DNA of 64,000 bases from an uncultured Lachnospiraceae bacterium (GCA_910589195.1 CAJUTC010000013.1:1-64000); one strand, 5' to 3'; positions 1 to 7,866 are shown, counted from the first letter of the stretch. Notes: generated by a model not told the origin, from the letters alone. Numbers and translations: made by a program.

Positions 1-781
1 TTATGATTTCATAATCAAAGCAGACGCGAATCTCATAGTTTTCCCAGTCAATATTTGGATCTGCATTTAATGATCCGGTAAAGTAAAAGAAACCGGTTCC
101 TCCTTTATGAAGACGGATGTATTCCCCCTCTTTATTATAGTCGGCTGCTTTCAACCGCAAAACGCTTTCATTGGGGGAACCATTTAAAACCTGTATTGCT
201 TTTTCCGTATCATTTGCTTCATTTCTCCAAATCATATTAATGTTTAATTTTTTGGAGGATGAAGGGCTGGCCGTTATTTCATCTTGATCAATTTCGTATG
301 AATCACCTATATCCCAATTAATACGGATATTTTTGATTGTAATCACAATGTCTGTATTTCCATAATTTTCAACTTTATATTGTTCAGAAAACACTTGCCC
401 TTTTCCGCTTACATCTCCCGGATCCAGGCTGGCATGGGTAGTGGCCGGAAAGGAAACATGATATATAATGTCATCATGAAATTCTTCGTCAGATTTTGCT
501 GTAGCAGCATTGCTTCCTGTTGCTGCTGACAGGAAGAGCATCTCTTTTTCGATTTCTGGCTTTCCTGTTTTTTCACCTTCTAAAGCCCCTTCTGACGTTG
601 ATGGTTTTTCGCTTTTTTCCGCCTCTGTTTCTCTCCCTGCAGTACCAGAAGATGCTAAATGCTGGCAACCATTAGTCTGGCTTGCTTTTACTCCTGTATT
701 CCTTGGCACAGTACCGGCAAACACATGAATGCTGTAGCTAAATATAATTGCTGCCAGAATAAAAATTCTGCTTTTTTCCAT
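1..781 (-). CDS. secreted protein of unknown function, 3' end outside window
   Basis: A reading frame of 260 codons starts with ATG at 781, behind a GGAG-type ribosome site, and is still open at base 1, so the C-terminus lies beyond the window. Residues 1-22 form a signal peptide (short basic start, hydrophobic core, then VFAG). A low-complexity Ser/Thr/Glu/Lys-rich stretch of about 60 residues follows, then a beta-rich region with Asn-Trp-Asp and Tyr/Phe-rich strands. I recognise no family. It is the last visible gene of a minus-strand group with other exported proteins, so a surface or secreted role is likely. It is separated from the next gene upstream by strong hairpins and may be transcribed separately. 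Confidence 0.75.
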   Translation of the reverse strand, partial: MEKSRIFILAAIIFSYSIHVFAGTVPRNTGVKASQTNGCQHLASSGTAGRETEAEKSEKPSTSEGALEGEKTGKPEIEKEMLFLSAATGSNAATAKSDEEFHDDIIYHVSFPATTHASLDPGDVSGKGQVFSEQYKVENYGNTDIVITIKNIRINWDIGDSYEIDQDEITASPSSSKKLNINMIWRNEANDTEKAIQVLNGSPNESVLRLKAADYNKEGEYIRLHKGGTGFFYFTGSLNADPNIDWENYEIRVCFDYEII

Positions 782-831
782 GGTATTCTCCTTCTCTCTT
801 TTATCAATCAGCTCACTGCTATCTCAAAAAA

Positions 832-962
832 ACAAAGAATCCTACTGTATAGGATTCTCCGCCTGCGACGGGTCGCATATGCAACATCATTCCTCTTCGC
901 CGCAGTGCGAACCTGGCGGAGCGTTTTTTATCTCATAGGAGCACTTTCCTATGAGATAAAAA
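832..962. repeat. intergenic repeat with hairpins (copy A)
   Basis: This gene-free stretch holds three inverted repeats: 837-857 (arms GAATCCTA/TAGGATTC), a perfect 16-bp pair at 925-940 and 947-962 with a 6-base loop, and 991-1009 (9-bp arms). The block between them resembles the one at about 32515-32660: both have AGGAT(T/C)C followed by GCCTG, then TCATTCC followed by a CGCCGC core, then a T-run and a stem with TCCTAT arms. The stem at 925-962 is flanked by T and A runs and can end transcription in both directions. Confidence 0.55.
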
Positions 963-1050
963 TAGTACTCAGCTCATTGATAAAATCCGACTCACTCCTT
1001 AGGAGTGAGCCGACAAAATAAGGACGGTAGAAATCCTTTTTGAAAACAAT

Positions 1051-2118
1051 TTAATTTACAGTCAACGTAGATACAACAAAGCGGCCATCCGATAATGCAA
1101 TAACCAGATCCTGGGCTTTTCCTTTATAATCATCTTCTGCAAGAAGCTTCAAAGCGCCATCATCTTTTGAAATCGTGATTTTAGCATTCCCGGCAGTTGA
1201 ATAATCTACGCTTATGGCATCGCTTTCCCAAATAAAATCTCCGTAAAGACCTTCCCCGTCATTGTGAAGCGCAATGGCTGTAACCGTAGCTTCTCCGATA
1301 CCCGGAACCGTAATCTCCAGATCCGTAGTTCCTGTGGATGCAAATGTAGGGGCTGCTGCTATGGTAGGTGCTGTAATACCTAATGCTTTGCTTGCTTTCA
1401 CATTATATGTAATGGCAACTGTAACATCATCAGCATTCCAGTCTGCATTGGTATTCGCCACACCAGTAACGGCAAAGGATCCTACTGCAGCAGTTACTTT
1501 CGAAGCATCTGTTGTAAATGTCTTTCCAGCCGTGGTATCTGTGGTGGCAGGGCCTGCAATGTCTACTGAAAATAAAGAGCCGAATTTTGTAATGGCTGTT
1601 GTCCCAGACGGACTGCTATAATCGGCTTCTGTCTTTACCACATATTGGCTAAGATCCAGTTTCTTATCTGCATCAAACGCCGCTGCTCCTCCGTCCTTTA
1701 CCTCCATCGCTGCAGCCGTCCCGGCTTCTGACAAATTCAAATAAATTCTTTTCTTTGTAGAAGTTGCGTCTGCAGTAAATGTATTATATTCGGAGATTAC
1801 ATCCTCGCTTTGTGATGTGATAGCAGCCTTTACCGTAACATTTACCGGAATAGCTACATCTGCCTCTTCATCTACAGATGCATTCATAATATCAATGCTG
1901 TTGGATGCAACCGTAAATTTTTTAACTGAGGTGGCACTACTGTCTGCAATTGGATTAATTTTAATATCTGCATTTACTGGAACGCTTATGGTAAGCGTAG
2001 GCGAATACACATTAAAAGATGTTTCAAATGAACCTGACTGTGCTGCAAAAGCGGTTCCGGGAACGCACATGGTTGCAGCCAGTGCCGCTGCTGCAATCTT
2101 TTTTAAGTTTGATTTCAT
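1051..2118 (-). CDS. secreted beta-rich surface protein
   Basis: This 355-residue protein has a clear signal peptide (MKSNLKKIAAAALAATMC, cleavage near AFA-AQ). The mature part is rich in Ala, Thr, Val and Asp and poor in Cys, as expected for a beta-sandwich surface protein. I chose the ATG at 2118 because GGAGG lies 8 bases upstream; an earlier in-frame ATG at 2133 overlaps that ribosome site. No LPXTG motif, S-layer domain or choline-binding repeat is visible. It shares its direction with four neighbouring genes, two of which also encode exported proteins. It could be a pilin-like or matrix protein, but I do not recognise the family. Confidence 0.75.
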   Translation of the reverse strand: MKSNLKKIAAAALAATMCVPGTAFAAQSGSFETSFNVYSPTLTISVPVNADIKINPIADSSATSVKKFTVASNSIDIMNASVDEEADVAIPVNVTVKAAITSQSEDVISEYNTFTADATSTKKRIYLNLSEAGTAAAMEVKDGGAAAFDADKKLDLSQYVVKTEADYSSPSGTTAITKFGSLFSVDIAGPATTDTTAGKTFTTDASKVTAAVGSFAVTGVANTNADWNADDVTVAITYNVKASKALGITAPTIAAAPTFASTGTTDLEITVPGIGEATVTAIALHNDGEGLYGDFIWESDAISVDYSTAGNAKITISKDDGALKLLAEDDYKGKAQDLVIALSDGRFVVSTLTVN

Positions 2119-2236
2119 ACTAAATACCTCCATTACTTTTTAAGTTTTATTTATATACAGCTTATAAACAGTCAATAATATCTACCCTCTTATTCACTAT
2201 GCTTATAAGCATATATATCAAAGCTTCCTGCACCTA

Positions 2237-2749
2237 TTACGGTTTCGCAAATATCAGGCTTACAGCAAATGAAACCGTTCCTAATTCCCGGTTGGGATCT
2301 TTGTCGTCCAGAATATGATAGGTACATACTGCATCGTATGTTCCGTCTGGTAATGCTTGATCTAATTTCAACTGTCCCAACCGTTTTCCTACCGGAAGAA
2401 CCGGTGAGCTATATAATAAGGTTTGTTCCTCATCATCAAGATACACTTCAAAATAGCATTCATATAAATTGCTTGCAGAATTTCCAATCTGAGCATTATT
2501 GGAAATCTCACTGCCAGAAGGAAATGTCCATACCATATTCATATCTGTGGTAAATCTGGCATTGGCAGCCTTTTGATCAAAGTTACCATCAACGATCAAT
2601 CCTTCTGAAACATTTCGTTCGGGCGTTTTTGTTTCTTCGTCTTGATTCATAAGGGTATAGATTACTCTGATCAGACCTCCAATAACAGCCAGCAAGATTA
2701 TTATCATTACAATAACCATTGCCTTTTTCTTTGAATTAATTTTTTTCAT
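2237..2749 (-). CDS. single-pass membrane protein, extracellular beta domain
   Basis: The product has 170 residues. A basic start (MKKINSKKK) is followed by one membrane segment at about residues 10-30, then an acidic linker and an extracellular domain of about 120 residues. The topology (positive N-terminus, no obvious cleavage site) suggests a membrane anchor with the domain outside. It lies between the secreted 355-residue protein and two cytoplasmic proteins of the same direction, with short gaps, so it probably belongs to one surface-related transcription unit. The family is not recognised. A ribosome site (GGAG) is present just upstream of the ATG. Confidence 0.75.
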   Translation of the reverse strand: MKKINSKKKAMVIVMIIILLAVIGGLIRVIYTLMNQDEETKTPERNVSEGLIVDGNFDQKAANARFTTDMNMVWTFPSGSEISNNAQIGNSASNLYECYFEVYLDDEEQTLLYSSPVLPVGKRLGQLKLDQALPDGTYDAVCTYHILDDKDPNRELGTVSFAVSLIFAKP

Positions 2750-2777
2750 TTTCTCCTCCTATATACCCTTCCTAATT

Positions 2778-3122
2778 TCATTTTTCATTCCTTAAAAGCT
2801 TTTCTATCCCAATCAATTCCTTTGCTAAACGGTTATGTACTGTGTTTCCATCCACATTTTGAAAAATTCTTATCTCCTCATAAATCTGATAAACCAATTC
2901 ACAATAATCCTCTAATAGCGAAATTATTTCTGTAGTTTTTCTTCCTGCTTTTAATTCTTCCTTTTCAATTTGCCTTCCCAGGCAAATTCCGTAACCTTGA
3001 CATCGTTCTAACAAATGCAAGGCTTCTGCCTGCTGTCCTGCATCCAGCATTTTTTTAATGACAGCATGTGCACATTTTAAATATCCCAATATCTCTTTCT
3101 CATATGCATTACAATCAATCAT
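2778..3122 (-). CDS. small helical protein related to the N-domain of the adjacent transferase
   Basis: This 114-residue, charged, helical cytoplasmic protein has no signal or membrane segment. Its C-terminal half (LLEDYCELVYQIYEEI) matches the N-terminal part of the next protein upstream (DLEDYCENVYKM), and the helices before it also align, so the two share a paralogous four-helix-like domain. The start codon follows the stop codon of that gene directly (TAAATG at 3120-3125), which suggests translational coupling. It may bind the same partner as the transferase's N-domain or form a heteromer with it. No known function. Confidence 0.75.
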   Translation of the reverse strand: MIDCNAYEKEILGYLKCAHAVIKKMLDAGQQAEALHLLERCQGYGICLGRQIEKEELKAGRKTTEIISLLEDYCELVYQIYEEIRIFQNVDGNTVHNRLAKELIGIEKLLRNEK

Positions 3123-4475
3123 TTAGAAAGCCTCTACATTCTGTATCATCACCAGCACTCCTGCTTTCTGGCACAACTGCACCACACTGCTTGCATCTCC
3201 ATAATAGGCATCGCTCAGCGCAATCACCCGATCCAAATCTGCCGTATCGTCATAAATCCCCCACCCCTCGGCCTTATACGTATCCACAATTTCCTTATAC
3301 TCTTCCCATAGCCTGGTTCTCACCGATTTAATGGTTGCTTCAATCAACGGATGGGGGCGCCAAATAAGAGCCACTTTCTCCTGCTTTTCCTTAAACACCT
3401 GTAACACATCCTGAATCTTCGCATTCATCTTCTCATTATGATTCAGCAATGCTTGCACACTGGTATTATAAAAAATAATCTTCTTCCAACTCCCATCTGA
3501 CTTCTCAATTACTTTCAGCCATTCTTCCGGCACCATCACATCCTCTTTCCGGGTTGTCAGCACCTTATCCATTTTCGGCGAACCCAGCCCCAGGATCTTA
3601 TTTTCCCAATACTCCTTCGTATTCTCTCCCGAATGTTCTTTCATAAAATCTGTCAGCGCCTTAACGTAGGCTTTTTTCATACGTTCGGACTGCACAATTA
3701 CCTTGTCCGCATTAAAAACCCCAGTAGTAACACAAAAATGCCGAATCCCATCCAAGGCCTTCTCATGATCTGCATCTGGCTCTCCCAGCACAAAATACGG
3801 AATATAAATTAACTGATCTGTAAAATTTTTCAGATTACTGGAATAGAAAAACGGATGGACACTGGTAACATAATTAGAGCTGTCGTAAGGGTTATGAATA
3901 AAAATCATATCTGGCCTTCGTCCCTCAAAATCATATTCGTCATATCTGGTAATCGGAACATAATCCGGATACAGTTCCCTTTCATAATGGGCTTCTCCAA
4001 AGCTTCCGTCCGGATTCTTGTCATAGTAAGGGATCGGGATCACATAAGCATCTGTATTTTCATCTTTATCTGCTGCTTTCCACACGCTTTCCAAAGAATC
4101 CCACATACATGCTTTATAAGGCAAAAATACCACTTCTTTCCTGTCTTTTGGCAGTCCATACCAGAGGAGGTTATTAATTTCAACAAGCTGTTTCCGGATT
4201 TTTTTTGACAGCTTCCTGCACGCGTTTCTGTCTAAAGTGGAAATACTCATTTTATATACGTTTTCACAATAGTCTTCTAAGTCTGCTACAATCGGGCGGT
4301 ATATTTCCCCGAAGGTTTCCAGATATGTACCGATCTGTAAGGCAGCATTCTGGCATTGTACAAACACATCATCCAATTCCCCCAAAGCTGCAGGGAGTGC
4401 TTTTATAACCGAGTCGTTTGCCTCCATCATTGTTTTAACCAAATTTAACATATGGTTCTTTTGATACCGCCGCAC
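3123..4475 (-). CDS. CDP-glycerol glycerophosphotransferase-like protein
   Basis: The frame reaches up to an ATG at 4520, but the best start is a GTG at 4475 with GGGAGG 8 bases upstream. Residues 1-90 are helical and paralogous to the neighbouring 114-residue protein. The remainder looks like a GT-B fold transferase of the CDP-glycerol/TagB-TagF type: FLPYKACMWDSLESVW, PYYD, IPYFVLGE, VIVQSERMKKAY, IIFYNTSVQALL, WRPHPL (the conserved HP motif) and a C-terminal region ending YYGDASSVVQLCQKAG. A role in decorating a surface polymer or glycan is likely, which fits the exported proteins downstream. The acceptor is unknown. No membrane segment is seen. Confidence 0.7.
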   Translation of the reverse strand: MRRYQKNHMLNLVKTMMEANDSVIKALPAALGELDDVFVQCQNAALQIGTYLETFGEIYRPIVADLEDYCENVYKMSISTLDRNACRKLSKKIRKQLVEINNLLWYGLPKDRKEVVFLPYKACMWDSLESVWKAADKDENTDAYVIPIPYYDKNPDGSFGEAHYERELYPDYVPITRYDEYDFEGRRPDMIFIHNPYDSSNYVTSVHPFFYSSNLKNFTDQLIYIPYFVLGEPDADHEKALDGIRHFCVTTGVFNADKVIVQSERMKKAYVKALTDFMKEHSGENTKEYWENKILGLGSPKMDKVLTTRKEDVMVPEEWLKVIEKSDGSWKKIIFYNTSVQALLNHNEKMNAKIQDVLQVFKEKQEKVALIWRPHPLIEATIKSVRTRLWEEYKEIVDTYKAEGWGIYDDTADLDRVIALSDAYYGDASSVVQLCQKAGVLVMIQNVEAF

Positions 4476-4945
4476 ATTCCCTGCCTCCCATCCAAACGGT
4501 TTCATAACTGCGCTGGTCATTACAAATCTGCCGACCTGCTGCGCATTTTTAAGTCATACGAATTAGCCGGACATTACTGTCTGGGTTTTTATCCCCTTCG
4601 CTCCGTATAGGCTACGGTCCTGGCATATCGGAAAGCTTAAAATAAGCTTAGGTAATGCCGTTGGGATGCTTGCATGCAGAAACGCAATATTACCTGAAAA
4701 GACAAATTGCTTCCCGTACTATGCAGCATTTCCTGCCCGCCATGCCCTCATCCTGTATATCCCATACAGATATTCCCTGCCTTATTCAGACCAGGTGACA
4801 AGTTGGCATGGCAATTTATGTTTTACATCCATCCCTGCGATCCAAAATTGGTAAAACTTTTTGCCTTATATCTGTATTTGCAGATATTCTTGGCATAGAT
4901 TTATTCCCAGGGTGCATGGCTCCACCGTATTAATTTTTCAGTTCT
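4476..4945 (-). other. non-coding stretch downstream of the TnpB-like gene, several hairpins
   Basis: About 470 bases separate the stop of the TnpB-like gene from the next gene, and no convincing gene lies here. On the minus strand several short stems follow in order: ATATCTG/CAGATAT near 4870-4890, CTGTAT/ATACAG near 4760, AAGCTT/AAGCTT near 4645 and CCGTA/TACGG near 4605. TnpB-family guide RNAs normally come from the 3' end of tnpB and the sequence just after it, so this is where such an RNA would be expected. I see no clear terminator, so transcription could continue into the surface locus. Function is inferred from position only. Confidence 0.3.
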
Positions 4946-6280
4946 CTATATTTTTTCAATATTTCTGGCGCCGTTTAAAGCTATCGTGCTGGTAAATCCA
5001 CAGCTTTCACAAACGAAGCCTTCTGATAACCGCTTTCCTTCCATACCGCAGTTGGAGCATATGCTTCCAGTTCCTTTTGAGTTAATTTCTATCAGACCGA
5101 TACCGTTTAACTGGCATTTCTGTGCAAGGCGCTTCCTTACATACCCTTGAGGGCTTTCGGTTGCTTTCCGGTTGGAAGAACGTGAGCGGAACTTTGTCTT
5201 ATTGATGGTAATTGGCCTTGTAATAATAATCGTTCCCGGCTTTTCTAATTCCATCATCCGGTTAAGCTCTGTATTTACATAAGTTTCTATCTTGGCCTGT
5301 TCTCTTTTTTTCTGCCTGATGTACTTTTGGGAGCCAAGGTTGTTGACTTTCATTTCCTCTGCTCTTTTCCTGTCACCCAAAGCAAGGCTTTCCCTGTATC
5401 TTGCCTGCACTATGCCACGCTCCCGGTTTTTCTCCATAAGCCGCTGGGATTTGGCTGCTGACAATTGGCCCAATCCCCTGCCATAAATATGGCCAGATGA
5501 TAGGGTACACATATTTTGATAGCCTAAATGGATGTAGATTGTGTTTTGGTAGTCTGCATGCCTTATTTCCTTTGCCTCTGTAGGGATAGCAATCATGGCA
5601 TAATCTTCTTTGATACAAATCCGGATCTGCCGCATGCTGGTATTCTGACCCTTCATGGGAAGCATAACTCTCCTTCTGGGTATCCTGGACACCAAGTAAA
5701 GGGCATTGCCCTTATAAGCATATCCGGCTGGCGACACGCTGAAGCTGTCTGCTCTTCCTTTTGCAAGCTTCATCTGATATCTTCTGGTAAGCCTTCTGAG
5801 AAGGTTGTTCAAGCCCTTTAGACGACCTATATCCAAAGCCAAACCAGCTATCTTTTCCGGCATAGGGTAATCCTCCTGATTCAGGATAGCCCCATATACT
5901 GAATCCAACTTCAACACAGTCCGAAGATACATCCGTTCCTCGTCGCTTAAGTTTTCTTTGGCAGTAATTTGCGTCCGTATCTTGTTTTTCAAAATCCCCC
6001 AGGTACCCTTGATATCACGAACACCTTCTCTTACTGCCAGTTCATAATACACGGAAGGCAGACCTAGCTGCTCCCGCAGGCCGCAATGACGCATCTCTGT
6101 CATAATGTCATAAATGGAAGCAAGCCTTCCAAGGCTCCTGATCCCGGCGTACCGCTCGTAAACGCCAACTTTTACTTTGGCATAATCTGCAGCAATCCCT
6201 CTTAAAAATTCCATGGTTTCTTCCGGGAGAGGTTTTGTATACTGCCAGACCGTCTTTGTAAAATTATTTCTTTTTTCCAT
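4946..6280 (-). CDS. TnpB-family protein with all three RuvC catalytic acids lost (TldR-like)
   Basis: The product has 444 residues from the ATG at 6280; an in-frame ATG at 6343 lies inside a recombination site. The N-terminal half is the helical domain of clostridial TnpB proteins (YTKPLPEETMEFLRGIA, MRHCGLREQLGLP). The C-terminal half aligns with the TnpB RuvC fold. RuvC-I, normally GIDLG, reads YIHLG (His251). RuvC-II, normally IxEDL, reads IIITRP (Thr354). RuvC-III, normally DxNAAxNI, reads ALNGARNI (Ala434). The zinc ribbon is intact (Cys408, 411, 424, 427). Because the frame, zinc ribbon and arginine-rich region are kept, the protein is probably expressed and RNA/DNA-binding but unable to cut, like the described nuclease-dead TnpB repressors. 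No tnpA is nearby. The start is weakly supported by a ribosome site. Confidence 0.85.
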   Translation of the reverse strand: MEKRNNFTKTVWQYTKPLPEETMEFLRGIAADYAKVKVGVYERYAGIRSLGRLASIYDIMTEMRHCGLREQLGLPSVYYELAVREGVRDIKGTWGILKNKIRTQITAKENLSDEERMYLRTVLKLDSVYGAILNQEDYPMPEKIAGLALDIGRLKGLNNLLRRLTRRYQMKLAKGRADSFSVSPAGYAYKGNALYLVSRIPRRRVMLPMKGQNTSMRQIRICIKEDYAMIAIPTEAKEIRHADYQNTIYIHLGYQNMCTLSSGHIYGRGLGQLSAAKSQRLMEKNRERGIVQARYRESLALGDRKRAEEMKVNNLGSQKYIRQKKREQAKIETYVNTELNRMMELEKPGTIIITRPITINKTKFRSRSSNRKATESPQGYVRKRLAQKCQLNGIGLIEINSKGTGSICSNCGMEGKRLSEGFVCESCGFTSTIALNGARNIEKI

Positions 6281-6323
6281 GTCTTTTTTTATCCGATTTG
6301 CATAATAATATAAAAGAACCTTT

Positions 6324-6350
6324 GTTTCGCAGATTATACCCATCTGCGAA
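6324..6350 (-). repeat. left inverted recombination site
   Basis: A 27-base site read on the minus strand. It has palindromic arms TTCGCAGA and TCTGCGAA around a 9-base asymmetric spacer TGGGTATAA, the usual form of a tyrosine recombinase crossover site. It matches the site at 7840-7866 in inverted orientation at 25 of 27 positions, with the first 16 identical. It lies between the recombinase gene and the TnpB-like gene. Confidence 0.75.
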
Positions 6351-6385
6351 AAATCTTGAAAAAACCCTGCAAATCCTGGATTTTC

Positions 6386-7549
6386 TTATGCTGCCTGACC
6401 ACAAATCTGACCATAAAAATCCGTGAGCATCCCTAATTGTTTCCTCTTTAACCCCATTGTTGGATGGACATAACGGTTTAAGGTAATCTTCACATCGGAA
6501 TGGCCAAGAATCTCGCTTAAGGCTTTCACATCCATTCCGCTTTCAATGCAATTGGTTGCAAACGTATGGCGCAGAATGTGAAAATTCCTGCTGTCAATCC
6601 CCTCCTCTTTCAGCATCCTTTGAAACCGGTACTGCATTGTCCGGGGATCGAAAGGCTTCCTCCCTCCAAACACATAAGTCTGGGTTCCCTTAAACGGTAA
6701 AAGCAGTTTCAGGATTTCAGCCGTTACTGGTATTACCCTTTTAGAACTCTCGCTTTTTGGATCGGTTTCCAACAAAATCGTTTTGGTCTGACAGCCTTGT
6801 ACAGCAACCCTTTGTACTGTTCTCTCAACATTCAATGTCATGCCCTCAAAATCCAGATCCTTCCATTGGAGCGCACACAGCTCCCCTAACCGCAGCCCTG
6901 TATATAGGCAAAGCACCACTGCAAGTTTAAACTTATCCATCCTTTGGTAGCTGCCAGACAGCAGTCTGGCCTGCTCTGATTTTGAAAGCGTGCCTACCAT
7001 TTTTTTCTTTGGCTTTACCGGCAGCCTTTCCAGTAAAGGAATACCAATCCCATAATTTTTATTTGCGAAATCCAATACCTGGTTTGCAATGCAGAAAATA
7101 CTTTTTTGCAGGCTTTCTGACAGCGTTCCTTCCGATAAGTAGGCAGTAACCGTTTCCTTAAGCTTAGGAGCTTCCGCAGCAGAAATCTGACAGGAACCGA
7201 TTACTGCGGCAAGATGGTTTTGATATACTGTGTTATATTTTACATAAGTTGAATATTTCCGCTTGTCTGCAATTTCACCAAGCCATTCCATGGCTGCCTG
7301 CGAAAACAAAACTGTAATGGAGGTTTTTCCGTCATTTTTTTGACTGTTATCCATGTTTTGCACCTGCTTTTTCAGTGCCTGGTATGGAATTCCAATTTTT
7401 GCTTTCGTAAGCTTTTCTTTTACTTCTTTATAAGCATGGCCATACACAGAGCAGTAAACCCATTTGCCCTTATGTTCATCAAATGTTTTATAACGCCCTT
7501 CCCATCTTCCATCTTTCCTTTTTCTGATATTCTCTCCATACCTTCCCAT
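6386..7549 (-). CDS. tyrosine recombinase/integrase
   Basis: This 387-residue site-specific recombinase of the phage-integrase family cuts and rejoins DNA through a catalytic tyrosine. The N-terminal region has the AP2-like arm-binding start (KRKDGRWEGRY), then a SAM-like core-binding domain at about 80-165 and a catalytic domain from about 185. All catalytic residues are present: Arg220 in TGLRLGE, Lys265 in the beta-hairpin, His324 and Arg327 in HILRHTF, His350 in LGHSDV, and Tyr360 in NRYVH. The gene lies 36 bases inside the left copy of a pair of inverted crossover sites, so it is the likely enzyme for flipping that segment. No excisionase or conjugation gene is nearby, which argues against a simple integrative element. 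Confidence 0.9.
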   Translation of the reverse strand: MGRYGENIRKRKDGRWEGRYKTFDEHKGKWVYCSVYGHAYKEVKEKLTKAKIGIPYQALKKQVQNMDNSQKNDGKTSITVLFSQAAMEWLGEIADKRKYSTYVKYNTVYQNHLAAVIGSCQISAAEAPKLKETVTAYLSEGTLSESLQKSIFCIANQVLDFANKNYGIGIPLLERLPVKPKKKMVGTLSKSEQARLLSGSYQRMDKFKLAVVLCLYTGLRLGELCALQWKDLDFEGMTLNVERTVQRVAVQGCQTKTILLETDPKSESSKRVIPVTAEILKLLLPFKGTQTYVFGGRKPFDPRTMQYRFQRMLKEEGIDSRNFHILRHTFATNCIESGMDVKALSEILGHSDVKITLNRYVHPTMGLKRKQLGMLTDFYGQICGQAA

Positions 7550-7592
7550 TTTTTCTCCTTCCTCTTATCATATTCGATTATGTGCCCAAACC

Positions 7593-7660
7593 TTATGTTC
7601 TGTTAAATGTACGCCACTCTTTCCAGGATTTTTGACCACAAAACTGACCCTGAAATGTGG
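7593..7660 (-). pseudogene. remnant of a second integrase C-terminus
   Basis: Upstream of the recombinase the minus strand encodes GQFCGQKSWKEW and a few more residues before TAA at 7593-7595. This mirrors the end of the intact recombinase (GQICGQAA), and the DNA matches at about 15 of 16 bases (GACCACAAA-CTGACC at 6398-6413). It looks like the tail of a lost tandem copy or a duplication left by recombination. Confidence 0.45.
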
Positions 7661-7702
7661 TTTTTCGCTGGTGCTTTTCTGCTTTTATTCCAATCACAGC
7701 GG

Positions 7703-7717
7703 GTTCTAATTTAGAAC
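7703..7717. promoter_or_regulatory. 15-bp palindrome upstream of the integrase
   Basis: A perfect palindrome, GTTCTAA-T-TTAGAAC, lies between the outward promoter and the integrase start. It could be a repressor operator or part of a binding site for the recombinase. No function can be read from the sequence alone. Confidence 0.35.
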
Positions 7718-7762
7718 ATGGCCCAAATCCATTTCCAAAATGTTGAAAATTTCATTTACCTA

Positions 7763-7791
7763 TTGCAAATTTGTCTTAATTCGTGTAAAAT
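7763..7791 (+). promoter_or_regulatory. outward sigma-A promoter inside the invertible segment
   Basis: TTGCAA at 7763-7768 and TAAAAT at 7786-7791 are separated by exactly 17 bases. The promoter points toward the right inverted site about 50 bases downstream. In the orientation shown it would produce an RNA that ends at the terminator near 7954-7978. After inversion it would face the TnpB-like gene. Confidence 0.6.
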
Positions 7792-7839
7792 AATGCCGAT
7801 ATTACTTATATGGCAACAAGAATTACCCATACGTTCCAC

Positions 7840-7866
7840 TTCGCAGATGGGTATATTCTGAGAAAC
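7840..7866 (+). repeat. right inverted recombination site
   Basis: Partner of 6324-6350, read here on the plus strand. It shares the arm TTCGCAGA and spacer TGGGTATA; the second arm is TCTGAGAA, one base off the perfect palindrome. The match is 25 of 27 bases. The spacer's asymmetry sets the orientation, so the two sites are inverted relative to each other. Confidence 0.75.

Larger units (their letters stand above)
6324..7866. mobile_element. putative invertible segment carrying its own recombinase
   Basis: The two 27-base sites at 6324-6350 and 7840-7866 face each other and enclose 1489 bases. Inside are one intact tyrosine recombinase gene and, next to the right site, a sigma-A-type promoter pointing outward (rightward). 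Recombination between inverted sites would flip the segment and make that promoter read leftward through the left site into the TnpB-like gene. As drawn, the recombinase and the TnpB-like gene point the same way and could be read together. Sites and promoter are visible; inversion is an inference. Confidence 0.6.

Noticed and set aside
4946..7549. Ordinary IS200/IS605 insertion sequence
   Set aside because: No TnpA tyrosine transposase of the HUH type is present, the TnpB-like protein is catalytically dead, and the neighbouring recombinase is of the integrase type with its own paired sites.
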